A stretch of DNA of 64,000 bases. Origin: Trichomonas vaginalis G3 (Eukaryota; Parabasalia; Trichomonadida; Trichomonadidae). A program made the position numbers and the translations under genes. The stretch spans positions 15,406,082 through 15,470,081 of the forward strand of contig NC_067207.1 in the NCBI RefSeq assembly GCF_026262505.1. Reading direction: 5' to 3'. The notes beneath the pieces were generated by a model that saw nothing but the letters and a program-made list of their open reading frames with translations, searched no databases and was not told the DNA's origin. Each line of letters starts with the position of its first letter. Position 1 is the first letter of the stretch. Below are positions 30,679-40,682 of the stretch, piece by piece.

Positions 30679-31436
30679 TTATCCAATTTTGTTGATTTGA
30701 GGATTTTTGTCGAAAAGGTATTCATCAATTGGAAGGAAACCGAATTCAACAGCTGAGCTAAATGCAGTTCTTCCAGTACAATCTAAATACTCAATATCAT
30801 TTACTTCGTTCAGCATTTGATCGAAAATTAAAAAGTTATAAGAAGATAATGAAACTAAAAACGAAAAATCTAAGTCATATTTAGATTTCAGATACTGCAA
30901 GCTGTCATTTCTGTACCACTTCACGCAATTCTCTATACAATGTCGATTTGGAGAAAAAGATTGTTCGCAAATATTTATAATTTCGAACTTATTGCCAATG
31001 AATGATTTTTCAAGAGTATGAATAGATAACTTTGCATTATTAAGATATATCAACTTAAAATATTTGACAATCCCGTATTTTGCGGCCATATCAATCAAAA
31101 ATTCAAAATTAACAGATTGATTGAAGTTAAAATCATCTGTTCCAGAAAAATGCTGAAATTCTTGTATATCATCCCAAAATAAAGCATGAGCAATCGTATT
31201 TTTTGGAAAATTTGATACATTTCGTCTGTTGTTTTCTTTTCATAATCATAGGAAAGCTCTTGTGTAATAATATTGCATTTGATAAGAATATTCTTCAATT
31301 CGAAGCATGAAAAATTTAAATCATTCGAAATTTCATAAATTTCTTGAATTCTTTTAAATAAACTAACAAACTTTTCGAGGCACCATAGTCTGTGACTTGC
31401 TATTGTATTGATTATGTTGATAAGATAATTCATCAT
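30679..31436 (-). pseudogene. Ankyrin-family protein (DUF3447-type head), one frameshift
   Basis: The frame from ATG 31436 gives a family-like head up to EMYQIFQK near 31205 and then runs into non-family sequence. Shifting by one base there restores the alignment: NTIAHALFWDDIQEF, NFEFLIDMAAKYG and, further on, DCTGRTAFSSAVEFGFLPI, the only clear ankyrin repeat. The shift lies in a run of six A's (31198-31203 region), where one extra A would keep the frame. About 250 codons in all, short for the family because few repeats follow the head. It could be a true frameshift or a homopolymer error. Confidence 0.65.
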
Positions 31437-31980
31437 TAAGTATTTAGTTTAAATCATCCAATAATTATTGACATCAATAATGGTTCTTTGATTAAACATT
31501 TTTAGCATTGGTTTTCTTGTTAAATCATACCTAAAACTTAGACTACTTATGCAATAGAATAAAAAAATCTGGGCAATAAAAACGATATGTAATTTAGTCA
31601 AAATTATTTGATGAAAATTCAGTGAATTGTAACTCGATTATACTATTAAATGTCCCATGGAGTCTCAATGATCGTAGGATTCAACAAATTAATTTCGATG
31701 GGATTTGAGATTTCCATTAACTGGATTAATATTTATCCATATATCTGAATAGTTGATTTCTGTATCAAAATATCAACTATTAACCAAGGTAAATTACCCG
31801 TTTTAACATAAATAATTTGAGATTTAAACTGAAAACAGAATTGACTGACGAAAATCAGGGAAATTAGGAAGCATGCTGCAGGACATTAAACGCTCTTACA
31901 ATAAGTATAAATTTATAGCCTTATTTTAAAAACACCCCCAATGACTATAGACATCCCTAAATATTCATGAAAATTAGTTT
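31437..31980. other. Intergenic
   Basis: AT-rich, no gene or repeat recognised. Confidence 0.5.
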
Positions 31981-32700
31981 TTAATAGAAACGTTCAAAGT
32001 CTCCACGATAATAGTCGTGGCACTCAATAAATTTCATTCCTTTATCATGACATTCGAGGTATTCTTTCACTGGATTGTACTCGTCGAGTTTTAAATAACG
32101 ATATTTATGAAGATCAATATGTTTAGAGTCGTTGATATCTGGATTCGAGAAATAAATTATAAAATCATTTGTGGTTTTTGCTGTTTTTGATATGCTTCGA
32201 ATGAATGAAATCACACTTTTTGGTGTCTTTTCATCTTTTAACAAGTATTCTAAAATTATTGTCCGACATACAATACAAAAGTCCCGCATTCTATTAGGAG
32301 AAAAGCGATGTTCGTAATATTTATAATTTTCAAGAATAATTCCAATAGCACGTTTAGCAACATTGTCAAGGTCTTCTGGACTAAGTTTGATTCCTCTTGT
32401 AAATGGAAGAAAATGACTTAGAAAGAAAACGTAAAGTCCCTTAAAATGTGTGCCGTTTGGAGTTTCAAAGCTTTCTAAAAAGTTTAAGACATCTTGTGGA
32501 ATCTCGAGTTTGAATTTCAGCACAACATTGTTATTTTGATTTAATGATCTTTCAATAACAAAATATTTTGATAAACTAACGTTATAATGAAAGTGTCTAT
32601 GATACCATTTTACGTATATGAATGATCTCACAAAATAGAATATTTGAACAATGTATTCTATATTTGATTTGAATAAAGACGAAAAGAAAAATATTCTCAT
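31981..32700 (-). CDS. Unrecognised protein, copy A of a tandem pair
   Basis: I do not recognise this 239-residue protein. It starts MRIFFFSSLFKSNIEY, with one hydrophobic, aromatic-rich segment over residues 1-27 that may be a signal anchor. The rest is soluble-looking, with many charged and aromatic residues (FTRGIKLSPEDLDN, YYEHRFSPNRMRDF, HIDLHKYRYLKLDEYNP). Copy B, 600 bp away, is about 94% identical over the last 130 residues and less so over the first 100. The first ATG of the frame is taken. Both copies are open, suggesting selection or a very recent duplication. No nuclease, kinase or repeat motif was found. Confidence 0.6.
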   Translation of the reverse strand: MRIFFFSSLFKSNIEYIVQIFYFVRSFIYVKWYHRHFHYNVSLSKYFVIERSLNQNNNVVLKFKLEIPQDVLNFLESFETPNGTHFKGLYVFFLSHFLPFTRGIKLSPEDLDNVAKRAIGIILENYKYYEHRFSPNRMRDFCIVCRTIILEYLLKDEKTPKSVISFIRSISKTAKTTNDFIIYFSNPDINDSKHIDLHKYRYLKLDEYNPVKEYLECHDKGMKFIECHDYYRGDFERFY

Positions 32701-33313
32701 TAAAAATGTCAAACGATTAAACTTTTGTTAAGATATTGTAAATAGGGACATTTCTTGACCAAATAATATTTATCGTACTTTCCGAGAGTTTGCTATTTTT
32801 ATTTGTGTTTTGAAACTTATATCTGTATAACATGGAATGTGAATTCTGCTGTTCAATGTTAATTTTTAATGATGCTTCATTCCAGTTGTCAGAAATTTGA
32901 GTTAAAGTCTGATGTGCGTAAGTGCGCCCTCAAGCTTGTTTTTTTAAAATATTTATTTAAATAAAGATAATATCAATGTGCTTAATTTCTAATTATAACA
33001 GAAAAAATGTAATTCTTAACTTATTATATGATAACAGAAAACATTAGTATTTTACAGAATTTTAGTAAACAATGATGAATGATTATTTCTAATATAACAA
33101 AATTTGTAATTATAAAGGCAGTTGTTAATCTAGTTTATTTGCTTTCTTTTAATAAATCTAAAGCAAGAATAAATAATAAAGTGACATAGATTTGTCATAT
33201 ACTATAATCTGTAAGCATAAATAAAAGATTGATATTTATATACCAAATCTTTTGACATGTTATTTTTCTAATAACTTATTATGAAAATATCAAATAATAT
33301 AAGATTATAACTA
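32701..33313. other. Intergenic between tandem duplicates
   Basis: The first 260 bp are homologous to the region upstream of copy B (shared ACTTTTGTTAAGATATTG and TTGTCAGAAATTTGA), so the duplication includes the promoter. The rest is AT-rich. Confidence 0.5.
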
Positions 33314-34066
33314 TTAATGGTCGAAGATTCCAAGATAATAGTCTCGGCACTCAATAAATTTCATTCCTTTATCATGACATTCGAGGTATTCTTTCACTGG
33401 ATTGTACTCGTCGAGTTTTAAATAACGATATTTATGAAGATCAATATGTTTAGAGTCGTCTATATCAGGATTCAAGAAATAAATTATAAAATCATTTGTG
33501 GTTTTTGCTGTTTTTGATATGCTTCGAATGAATGAAATCACACTTTTTGGTGTCTTTTCATCTTTCAACAAGTATTCTAAAATTATTGTCCGACATACAA
33601 AACAAAAGTCCCGCATTCTATCAGGGGAAAAGCAATGTTCGTAATATTTATAGTCTTCAAGAATAATCCCAATGGCACGTTTAGCAACATTATCAAAGTC
33701 TTCTGGACTGAGTTTAATTCCTCTTGTAAATGGAAGAAAATGACTTAGATAGAAAACATCAAGTCCCTTAAAATATATACCTTTTGGAGTTTCAATACGT
33801 TCTAGAAAGTCTAAGACATCTTGTGGAATAATAAGTTTGAATTCCAGAACTATGTCGTTATTTTTATTATATGATCTTTCAAGAATAAAATATTTTGATA
33901 AACTAACGTTATAATGAATGTATCTATGATACCATTGTACGTATATGAATGACCTCACGAAATAGAACAGTTGATAAATGTATTCGATAATTGATTTGAA
34001 TAAGGAAGAAATGAAAAACATTTTCATAAAAAATGTCAAAATTTTTGAAAATTTTTTGTTTGACAT
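33314..34066 (-). CDS. Unrecognised protein, copy B of a tandem pair
   Basis: This 250-residue paralogue of copy A begins with MSNKKFSKILTFFMKMFFIS and a hydrophobic segment at about residues 8-40. The C-terminal 130 residues differ from copy A at only about eight positions, while the N-terminal half shows many more changes, mostly conservative. The uneven divergence suggests gene conversion of the 3' half or stronger constraint there. Function unknown. Its upstream region carries a palindromic repeat absent in that form from copy A. Confidence 0.6.
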   Translation of the reverse strand: MSNKKFSKILTFFMKMFFISSLFKSIIEYIYQLFYFVRSFIYVQWYHRYIHYNVSLSKYFILERSYNKNNDIVLEFKLIIPQDVLDFLERIETPKGIYFKGLDVFYLSHFLPFTRGIKLSPEDFDNVAKRAIGIILEDYKYYEHCFSPDRMRDFCFVCRTIILEYLLKDEKTPKSVISFIRSISKTAKTTNDFIIYFLNPDIDDSKHIDLHKYRYLKLDEYNPVKEYLECHDKGMKFIECRDYYLGIFDH

Positions 34067-34201
34067 AAATTTGTAATTTAAATAATTACAACAAAAGATT
34101 AAACTTTTGTTAAGATATTGTAAATAGGGATGTTTCTTGACCAAATAATATTTATCGTAGTTTCCTAAAATTTGACATATTTATTCGTGCTTTGAAACAA
34201 A

Positions 34202-34279
34202 AATTCTCGGATATACGATTGTTTTTGATTCAAATGCTGTTCGGCATTAAAAGCAAAAATAATCATATACCTGAGAATT
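34202..34279 (-). repeat. Palindromic repeat, uninterrupted copy (empty transposon site)
   Basis: The two arms, at 34202-34227 and 34254-34279, are imperfect inverted copies (AATTCTCGGATATACGATTG against AATTCTCAGGTATATGATTA). The centre contains CGGCATTAA with the TTAA at 34247-34250. The whole is the uninterrupted form of the repeat that the 5.2 kb transposon splits at 21256/26455. Confidence 0.85.
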
Positions 34280-34339
34280 ACACTTTTCCGACATTTTTGG
34301 GTCGCTTCGCGCCCCTGAAAACACGTCCGAAAAGTGTAA
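34278..34339. repeat. Hairpin next to the palindromic repeat
   Basis: TTACACTTTTCCGAC at 34278-34292 pairs with GTCCGAAAAGTGTAA at 34325-34339 (one mismatch). The loop contains GGGTCGCTTCGCGCCCC, a second GC-rich hairpin that is striking in this AT-rich region. A further CTGAGAATCACACTTTTG at 34489 repeats the junction. Confidence 0.7.
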
Positions 34340-34724
34340 ATTTTAGTGTGTACTTACGCCAGTATGGCATAGCGCTTCATGTTTGTTGTCAGAAATTTGA
34401 ATTTAAATATGGGTGTAATTGTGCTATTAATCTTGTTTAGATATGAATATAAGTTCATTTAAAACATTAATTTAAATAATCATAAACCTGAGAATCACAC
34501 TTTTGTTCCATTTTTACCAGCCATCACATTTGTAAAAAGATAAATATAATTAGAAATGATGATTGCCATACAAACTTTGGACCTTTAAAATATAATTGAT
34601 AGTTTATATAGATAAATATGATATCGATTTCGAATCAATAATTAGATTTGGATCTTTAAAATATAATTGATAGTTTATATAGATAAATAAATAAATTTAC
34701 AAACAAATAAATATATAAAATAAA

Positions 34725-37385
34725 TCAGCTTCTCTTAACAGCTGTCAATAATGATCCAAGACTGTATTTATCGCCAAGATTTCGAACGATCTTCTCTGTG
34801 TCTTGAGGAGGAGGGACGTATCGAAGAGGGAATGACCAGTCTGCTTCTTTAGGTTCGAATGTTTCGTCTTCTTCGTCTTCACTTGTAACTGTAGACTCGT
34901 TAGAGCTGCTGAAGCCGTCAAGAGATGGAACAATAACTTGTTTAACTTTAGGTTTGACGACATTGATCATTTGATCTTCTTTTTCTGGTGACTGAATAGA
35001 GTCTGAATCGTCTGAAATATCTGGATGTTTCGTCCGTTTCTTAGATGCATGGACCGATTCTTTAGCTGGACGTGGAATCTTAGGAATAGGACATTTAAAA
35101 GGTTTGTCACCTGCATCTGAATAAAGGCGACGCCGCTTTTCTCCTTCTGGACGTGGTTTTGGAACAAATGTGTCGCTGTCATCAAATGTAATAGATTTGC
35201 CCCAGTTGCTGCGAAGTTTGAACTCTTGTTTCTTAGATGATTGTGTTTCGGATGAATCTGACTCTGGATTCTTTTCAGCTTCGTCATCATCATCATCTTC
35301 TGTATCTGAAACAATCTTTCGTCGTGGCTTTTGATGAACAAAATTTTCTTCGGAATCTTGTTTGTTTGGATATGGTGTTTTAGTGGGATTTCCAAGTGAA
35401 TTAATGTATTCACCAAATTCTTTGCTAATTGAGTTAGGAAATGGTGAACAAAATTCATAATAATAGACATTAGAAGGAGAATCAAGAGGATTCTTAGCCG
35501 GTTTAGGATATTTAGAATTAATGTCGGCATCTGATTGGAGAAGACTAAGGAAATTCATGCGGGATGCATTGGTTCTGTTGCTTTTGCAAACTTCATTAAC
35601 TTGTGAGTTGTGGATCTTCTTAATAGACTCGAATTTGTTGATGTCGTTCAATGGGAAACTGTATGGATATGGATAAAGTTTGCAAAAGTTGACAAGTGAC
35701 TCTGGATTTTCCAAATCGTTGTTGTCACAAACGAATGTCTTCATGTTCGTGCATTTCGAAAGGGTATTGCTGAGCGTAGAGAATCCCTCGTCTCGGATTT
35801 TGTTCCCGGATAAGTCTAAATACTCAAGATTTGTTAATGAAGCAAAAGCCTTCGAAATAGAGGCCAAACCTTGGGTTCCAAGGAATACTGTGTCTGTTCC
35901 GGTGAGTTTGAGGGTCTTTAAGTTGGTCATTTTCTGTAATGAAACAGAAAACTGGTTAACTAGCTCTAAAGATGACTCGGAGAGGACTCCTGACATGTAG
36001 AGAACAACTAGATTAGGGAAGTTGTCAAAGAAAGTGCATAGTTCAGGAGAAATCTTGTTATTACTCCAATAAAAATTCTGAAGTCTCATTCCATTCTGTT
36101 TTGCAAGGAAGTTAAATACGGATGGCCATTCTTCATCATCTACATGGGCATCTGAGAGATCTAATTTCGAATTATCTGGAATTTCTTCAAAAATAATTTT
36201 TAGAAGAGAAACAAGAGTTCCTGGCTTCCAACTAACATCGCCAAATGACATAAATGATAATTTTGGTGGTAATTTAAGTTTCTTCTTTATGTTTTCGCAT
36301 GAATTTGATGACATGTTCAAAAATCTCAATTCTGGAGCATTTGTAGTTAATAGATCCAACGCAGATCCGATTTCTATGTTACAATTGGCAACTGAGAGCA
36401 TTTTCAGCTTCGAAATTTGATTTGCAATTTTATCAAAGGAAAGATTCTTTGTATTGTCAAGATTTAAGGAAATTAGGTTTGGCAAAGATGCCGAGAGGTA
36501 TCCGTTGTATAAAAAATCCAAGGCTTCGGCTGATAATGCGTTTTGGAACGAAATATAGTTAAAATTGGCCGTAGAGTTGATCGTTGAGAGTTTATTAAGT
36601 TCTGGTATTTTTATGTTCGTATCTATGAATGAAAGTGAAGTCAAATTTATGGAATTTGGATTTAAAGATTCAAAGAATTCTATTCGATTATTTGCTTCGC
36701 CAGTAAATGTTAAGTGATATATAGATGGTGCCTGTTGAAGGAGAATCGATAATATCCTATATTGAGTTGGAAAATCGAGATTTGGAATTATTAACTCTCT
36801 AATGAAGCTAGTCATCGGTATGATATCGAATACAGCGATAAGGATATTTTGCACATCTGGTATATCCGATAGATTAAACGCAGGTCTGGAAATTTCAAAA
36901 ATATCTTCAATTTTATCGATTTGATCACCAGTTATTTTCATTTTTTCGGTCTCTGCACGTTCAATTAATCGGGACATTATTGACATCGTTGTCGGACGCG
37001 ATGGAGAAAACTTAAATTTGGATAATTTGAGAGATTCTTGTTCAAATCCGTAAAGAACATGCTGTAAAATATCACCAATAGCTCCAAAAGCAAATTTAGA
37101 ATCTGTTGTCTCGAATTCTAAAACAGTTGGATCAGAATCTTTATTTCTGAAAGAAAGAGTTATTTTATCATTATCTATATTTAATGACTGTAGGGTAATC
37201 CATGAGCCATATAAAAACGGTCCATTTTCGCATTTTTTATCCCATAATGCTGCTCCACCGTCATGAAGAACAATAACTACGTCTTTTGACCCGAAAGTCT
37301 TTTTCACTTTACCGAAAGCAGAAAAAATAACAAATTTTCCTTTTTGTTCATGGAAATTTCTAGCTGAATGCCGAACTTTTTCCAT
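34725..37385 (-). CDS. CARMIL-like leucine-rich-repeat protein
   Basis: This 886-residue protein starts with about 125 residues resembling the PH domain of CARMIL (KKTFGSKDVVIVLHDGGAAL, GSWITLQSLNI, EFETTDSKFAFGAIG). A leucine-rich-repeat array of the RNase-inhibitor kind follows, residues about 170-590 (NLEYLDLSGNKIRDEGFSTL and similar). The last 270 residues are low-complexity, acidic and basic in patches (DTEDDDDDEAEKNPE), and probably disordered, as in CARMIL tails. CARMIL proteins bind actin capping protein and membranes to control actin assembly. I cannot find the capping-protein interaction motif, so that activity is inferred from layout only. Frame fully open; the first ATG is used. 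Confidence 0.7.
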   Translation of the reverse strand: MEKVRHSARNFHEQKGKFVIFSAFGKVKKTFGSKDVVIVLHDGGAALWDKKCENGPFLYGSWITLQSLNIDNDKITLSFRNKDSDPTVLEFETTDSKFAFGAIGDILQHVLYGFEQESLKLSKFKFSPSRPTTMSIMSRLIERAETEKMKITGDQIDKIEDIFEISRPAFNLSDIPDVQNILIAVFDIIPMTSFIRELIIPNLDFPTQYRILSILLQQAPSIYHLTFTGEANNRIEFFESLNPNSINLTSLSFIDTNIKIPELNKLSTINSTANFNYISFQNALSAEALDFLYNGYLSASLPNLISLNLDNTKNLSFDKIANQISKLKMLSVANCNIEIGSALDLLTTNAPELRFLNMSSNSCENIKKKLKLPPKLSFMSFGDVSWKPGTLVSLLKIIFEEIPDNSKLDLSDAHVDDEEWPSVFNFLAKQNGMRLQNFYWSNNKISPELCTFFDNFPNLVVLYMSGVLSESSLELVNQFSVSLQKMTNLKTLKLTGTDTVFLGTQGLASISKAFASLTNLEYLDLSGNKIRDEGFSTLSNTLSKCTNMKTFVCDNNDLENPESLVNFCKLYPYPYSFPLNDINKFESIKKIHNSQVNEVCKSNRTNASRMNFLSLLQSDADINSKYPKPAKNPLDSPSNVYYYEFCSPFPNSISKEFGEYINSLGNPTKTPYPNKQDSEENFVHQKPRRKIVSDTEDDDDDEAEKNPESDSSETQSSKKQEFKLRSNWGKSITFDDSDTFVPKPRPEGEKRRRLYSDAGDKPFKCPIPKIPRPAKESVHASKKRTKHPDISDDSDSIQSPEKEDQMINVVKPKVKQVIVPSLDGFSSSNESTVTSEDEEDETFEPKEADWSFPLRYVPPPQDTEKIVRNLGDKYSLGSLLTAVKRS

Positions 37386-38090
37386 AAAAATAACAATGGT
37401 GTCACTTTTTTATCAATTTTTTATATCGAATTTGGATATTTGTCAATTATAATGATAATTTTGTGATATTTGCTTGTTATATCTTAAATATTTTCTATTA
37501 ATATTGGAAAAATTATAGAATTATTGATGTAATCATGTTAAAATAATGAAGTTATCATCCGTTTGTTAGTTGTTTCTGCTATGTAACCTATGTGTAGCTC
37601 ATTACTTTATGTTTCCCTTTAAATTTCACCTAATTGATTGTTTCTTAATCAGATAAGCATATTGCATTAATTATACCTTGATGCTATCATTAAACTGTTT
37701 GTTATTTATGCTATCTAGCACAATAAGGTATTTCTCCATTTAGAACCTGAATTTCCGTTTCTTTATCAGCCTCTTTTTAACCTATTAGATAATCTAATTG
37801 GAAATATTACTACGTGTTAACTGCTATATAGTTTATCCTTAATAAAGATCTGTTCTTTCCCATAATTTGAAATATTATTCATAATTTTAAGTAAAAATCA
37901 CTTTATTATCTATAAATTTTTATTCGCCAGAAAGTATGTTCTTGCGCACAATTCTTTAAGAATTTCAAGGACTGTAATTGCCTCAATAAATATATTACCC
38001 GTTTTTTATCAAAAATTGAGATAAATTCAAAGATTTACACGGTAAATATAAAAAATCTAACCTTTTTTTTAATGTATTTTTATTGATTAA
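37386..38090. other. Intergenic between divergent genes
   Basis: About 700 bp AT-rich, no gene. The start region of the BspA gene on + is unclear (see there). Confidence 0.5.
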
Positions 38091-40502
38091 TTGATACTTT
38101 TTATACTATGTGTTCAAAATGGTATTGAGTATAGTGAAGATGGAACTGTTCTCATCCGTGCACCTGATGATTTTAGCGGAGATCTTGTTATTCCAAAAGA
38201 AGTTATTACAATTGGGACCACGTCAGGCGATGTTGGTGGACCATTCTCCAAATGCAAAGATAACATTAGATCTTTATCATTTTTCCCTGAAGCTAAAGTC
38301 CAAAATATTTGTAGTTACTGTTTCTTTCAATCCGCTTTAGAAACGGTTGATATGCAATATTGCACCTTATTGACATATCTGAATAATTCTGTATTTAGAC
38401 TATGTCTAAAACTGCAATCAATAACTCTTCCCCCGAACCTGAGGGAAATCGGGAGCGGATGTTTTGGATGGTGTGGCTTGAAGTCAATTTCTTTGCCGAA
38501 TTCCGTAGTGAAGATATATGAATGGTCTTCTCAAGATGGAGGGGCATTCTCTGGATCTCTTTCCTCCATTACAATTAATCCTGAATCTCAATTAGAAATA
38601 ATTGGATCGGAAGCATTTGCTGGTTCTAAAATAACATCTATTTTCATTCCAAAAAAGGTAACTGAATTATCAGGCACATGTTTGCACAAAGTTTTCCTAG
38701 ATGAAATAATAATTGATTCTGAGAATCCCAACTTTAAATCAGATGGATTATCAATTTTTAGTGGAACAAATAATGATACTTTAATTTACGTTACTTCTAA
38801 GTATACAGGCAATTATTTAGTTCCAAGTTTTGTTAATAAAATTGGTGTTGCTTGCTTTAGTAATTGTAGATTATCCGGTATTACTTTTCACGAAAGTGTT
38901 TCCTCAATTGGACCATATTGTTTCTCAGAATCAAATCTTGTTAATGTTGTTCTTCCAGAAAAAGTAGTGATTGTCGAAGATAGTATATTTAAAGAATGCC
39001 AACAGTTGCAAAGTATTACTTTATCTAATTCAACAACAACAATTTACAATAATGCCTTTTATAATTGCATTTCTCTTACTAAAATTGTATTTCCTTCAAC
39101 TCTTACCAATATTGGAGAATCTGTTTTCTATGGGTGTAAAAAGCTTGATATTGATTCTAATCAGAATACAAACTTTAATTACTATAGTCAAATGCTACTA
39201 TCAAATAGAAAAACAAGCATTATTGAATTCTTCGGAAATGATATTAATCTGGAAATAACGGCGCCTCCAGAAGCAACAACAATTGGAGCTAGAACATTCA
39301 TGAATAAAAATCTTAAAACAATTAAATTCCAAGGAAACTTGTTAAGCCGGATTGGTGAGGAATGTTTTTCTCAATCAACCATTCAAACTATTTCCCTTCC
39401 TGACAGTTTGAATAATTTAGGTGCATCTTGCTTTGAAAATTGCCAATCCCTGACTTCAATATCATTTTCGAACTCATGTCCATTAACAGTAATCCCTGAA
39501 AATTGTTTTAAGGATTGCAAAAACTTACAAATTTTGACATTGCCAAGTTCGATAACAACAATAAAAGCAAATGCATTCCTCAACTGCTATAGCATAAGCG
39601 ATATTGGATTAAGTGGAACACAAGTGTCAAATATTGAAAATTATTGCTTTATGAATTCAGGAGTTACAACTTTCATTTCATCAAACAAAATTACTTTGGG
39701 TTATGGTGCATTTACAAATAGTAATATTGCAGAAGTGAATATCTTTGCAGAATCAATTTCGGAAGAATGCTTTAAGAACTGCACTATGTTGACTTCCTTA
39801 ACGTTAAATGAAGGAACAACTACTATTTTTGAATCTGCTTTCAGAGATTGTGTTTCGTTAGCGTTATTTACGATTCCTGCAAGCATTAAGTTGATTAGAT
39901 TCTATGCATTCATGGGCTGCACATCATTAAAAATAGTTACATTATCGCTGAATAGCAAGATAAGTGAAATAAATGGAGGTACTTTTGCTGACTGTCCATT
40001 ATTGCAGTCTATCAAGTTGGATCCTAATGATAAGCAATATAAGTTCAGCAATGGAGCTTTAACTTACTACAATGAAACCAAAGTAATTACATTTATTCCT
40101 AGTAGTAATATTCAAACATTTGTTGTTCAAGCAGCTATGGAAAAAATAGGTTCTTATTCTTTCTATGCGTGTACTAATTTAGTAAAAGTTATATTTAGCG
40201 GAAGAAATATTGATATAATTGATTACATGGCCTTTTATGGATGTTCGAAGCTTTCATATATCTTTCTTGGCACAAATACACATGTTTCTTCTATTGGAAG
40301 CAAAGCTTTTGAAGGTTGTCCGTTGCTTAATAATTGTGGTGCAATTACCTGTCCAACTGCTACTATTCTTTTATTTAAAGCACATAAAATATCAAGATCA
40401 TCATTTAGAACAGATTGTAATTATATTTGTCAATCTATTGCTCATTCAAGATCAGGTTTTACCACTACAATTACGCTAATAACTCCATTTATCTTGATGT
40501 GA
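38091..40502 (+). CDS. BspA-like leucine-rich-repeat surface protein, start unclear
   Basis: About 800 residues are made almost wholly of LRR_5-type repeats (cores such as IGxxCFxxCxxLxSIxLPxSVxxI). This is the BspA family, which is greatly expanded in trichomonads and linked to the cell surface and adhesion. The open frame opens right after a TAA at 38088 and has no ATG until about residue 87, well inside the repeats; its first codons are TTG ATA CTT. An ATG at 38072 is in another frame and ends after four codons. So either the start is damaged, a base is missing, or a non-ATG start is used. The C-terminus ends in a short hydrophobic stretch (TTTITLITPFILM), too short for a clear membrane anchor. 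Repeats are otherwise intact. Confidence 0.75.
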   Translation: MILFILCVQNGIEYSEDGTVLIRAPDDFSGDLVIPKEVITIGTTSGDVGGPFSKCKDNIRSLSFFPEAKVQNICSYCFFQSALETVDMQYCTLLTYLNNSVFRLCLKLQSITLPPNLREIGSGCFGWCGLKSISLPNSVVKIYEWSSQDGGAFSGSLSSITINPESQLEIIGSEAFAGSKITSIFIPKKVTELSGTCLHKVFLDEIIIDSENPNFKSDGLSIFSGTNNDTLIYVTSKYTGNYLVPSFVNKIGVACFSNCRLSGITFHESVSSIGPYCFSESNLVNVVLPEKVVIVEDSIFKECQQLQSITLSNSTTTIYNNAFYNCISLTKIVFPSTLTNIGESVFYGCKKLDIDSNQNTNFNYYSQMLLSNRKTSIIEFFGNDINLEITAPPEATTIGARTFMNKNLKTIKFQGNLLSRIGEECFSQSTIQTISLPDSLNNLGASCFENCQSLTSISFSNSCPLTVIPENCFKDCKNLQILTLPSSITTIKANAFLNCYSISDIGLSGTQVSNIENYCFMNSGVTTFISSNKITLGYGAFTNSNIAEVNIFAESISEECFKNCTMLTSLTLNEGTTTIFESAFRDCVSLALFTIPASIKLIRFYAFMGCTSLKIVTLSLNSKISEINGGTFADCPLLQSIKLDPNDKQYKFSNGALTYYNETKVITFIPSSNIQTFVVQAAMEKIGSYSFYACTNLVKVIFSGRNIDIIDYMAFYGCSKLSYIFLGTNTHVSSIGSKAFEGCPLLNNCGAITCPTATILLFKAHKISRSSFRTDCNYICQSIAHSRSGFTTTITLITPFILM

Positions 40503-40682
40503 ATAAAAAGATAATGTATACATTTTTAATTTAAACTGCTACTTTCACATGGCGCATATATATATCAATATTACAAAAAGATAATGCACAAAAAACCAGT
40601 TGATTATACTATTAATGAGGAAATTACAATAAAATGTATTCATTTTGTAAATAAACATAATAATTTAATCAACAAATCATAT

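Larger units (their letters stand above)
34067..34724. other. Intergenic with repeats
   Basis: This holds the copy B promoter region, the palindromic repeat and hairpin above, and a direct repeat of about 42 bp with a 71 bp spacing (TTTGGACCTTTAAAATATAA at 34576 and again with one change at 34647) just past the 3' end of the CARMIL-like gene. Confidence 0.6.
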
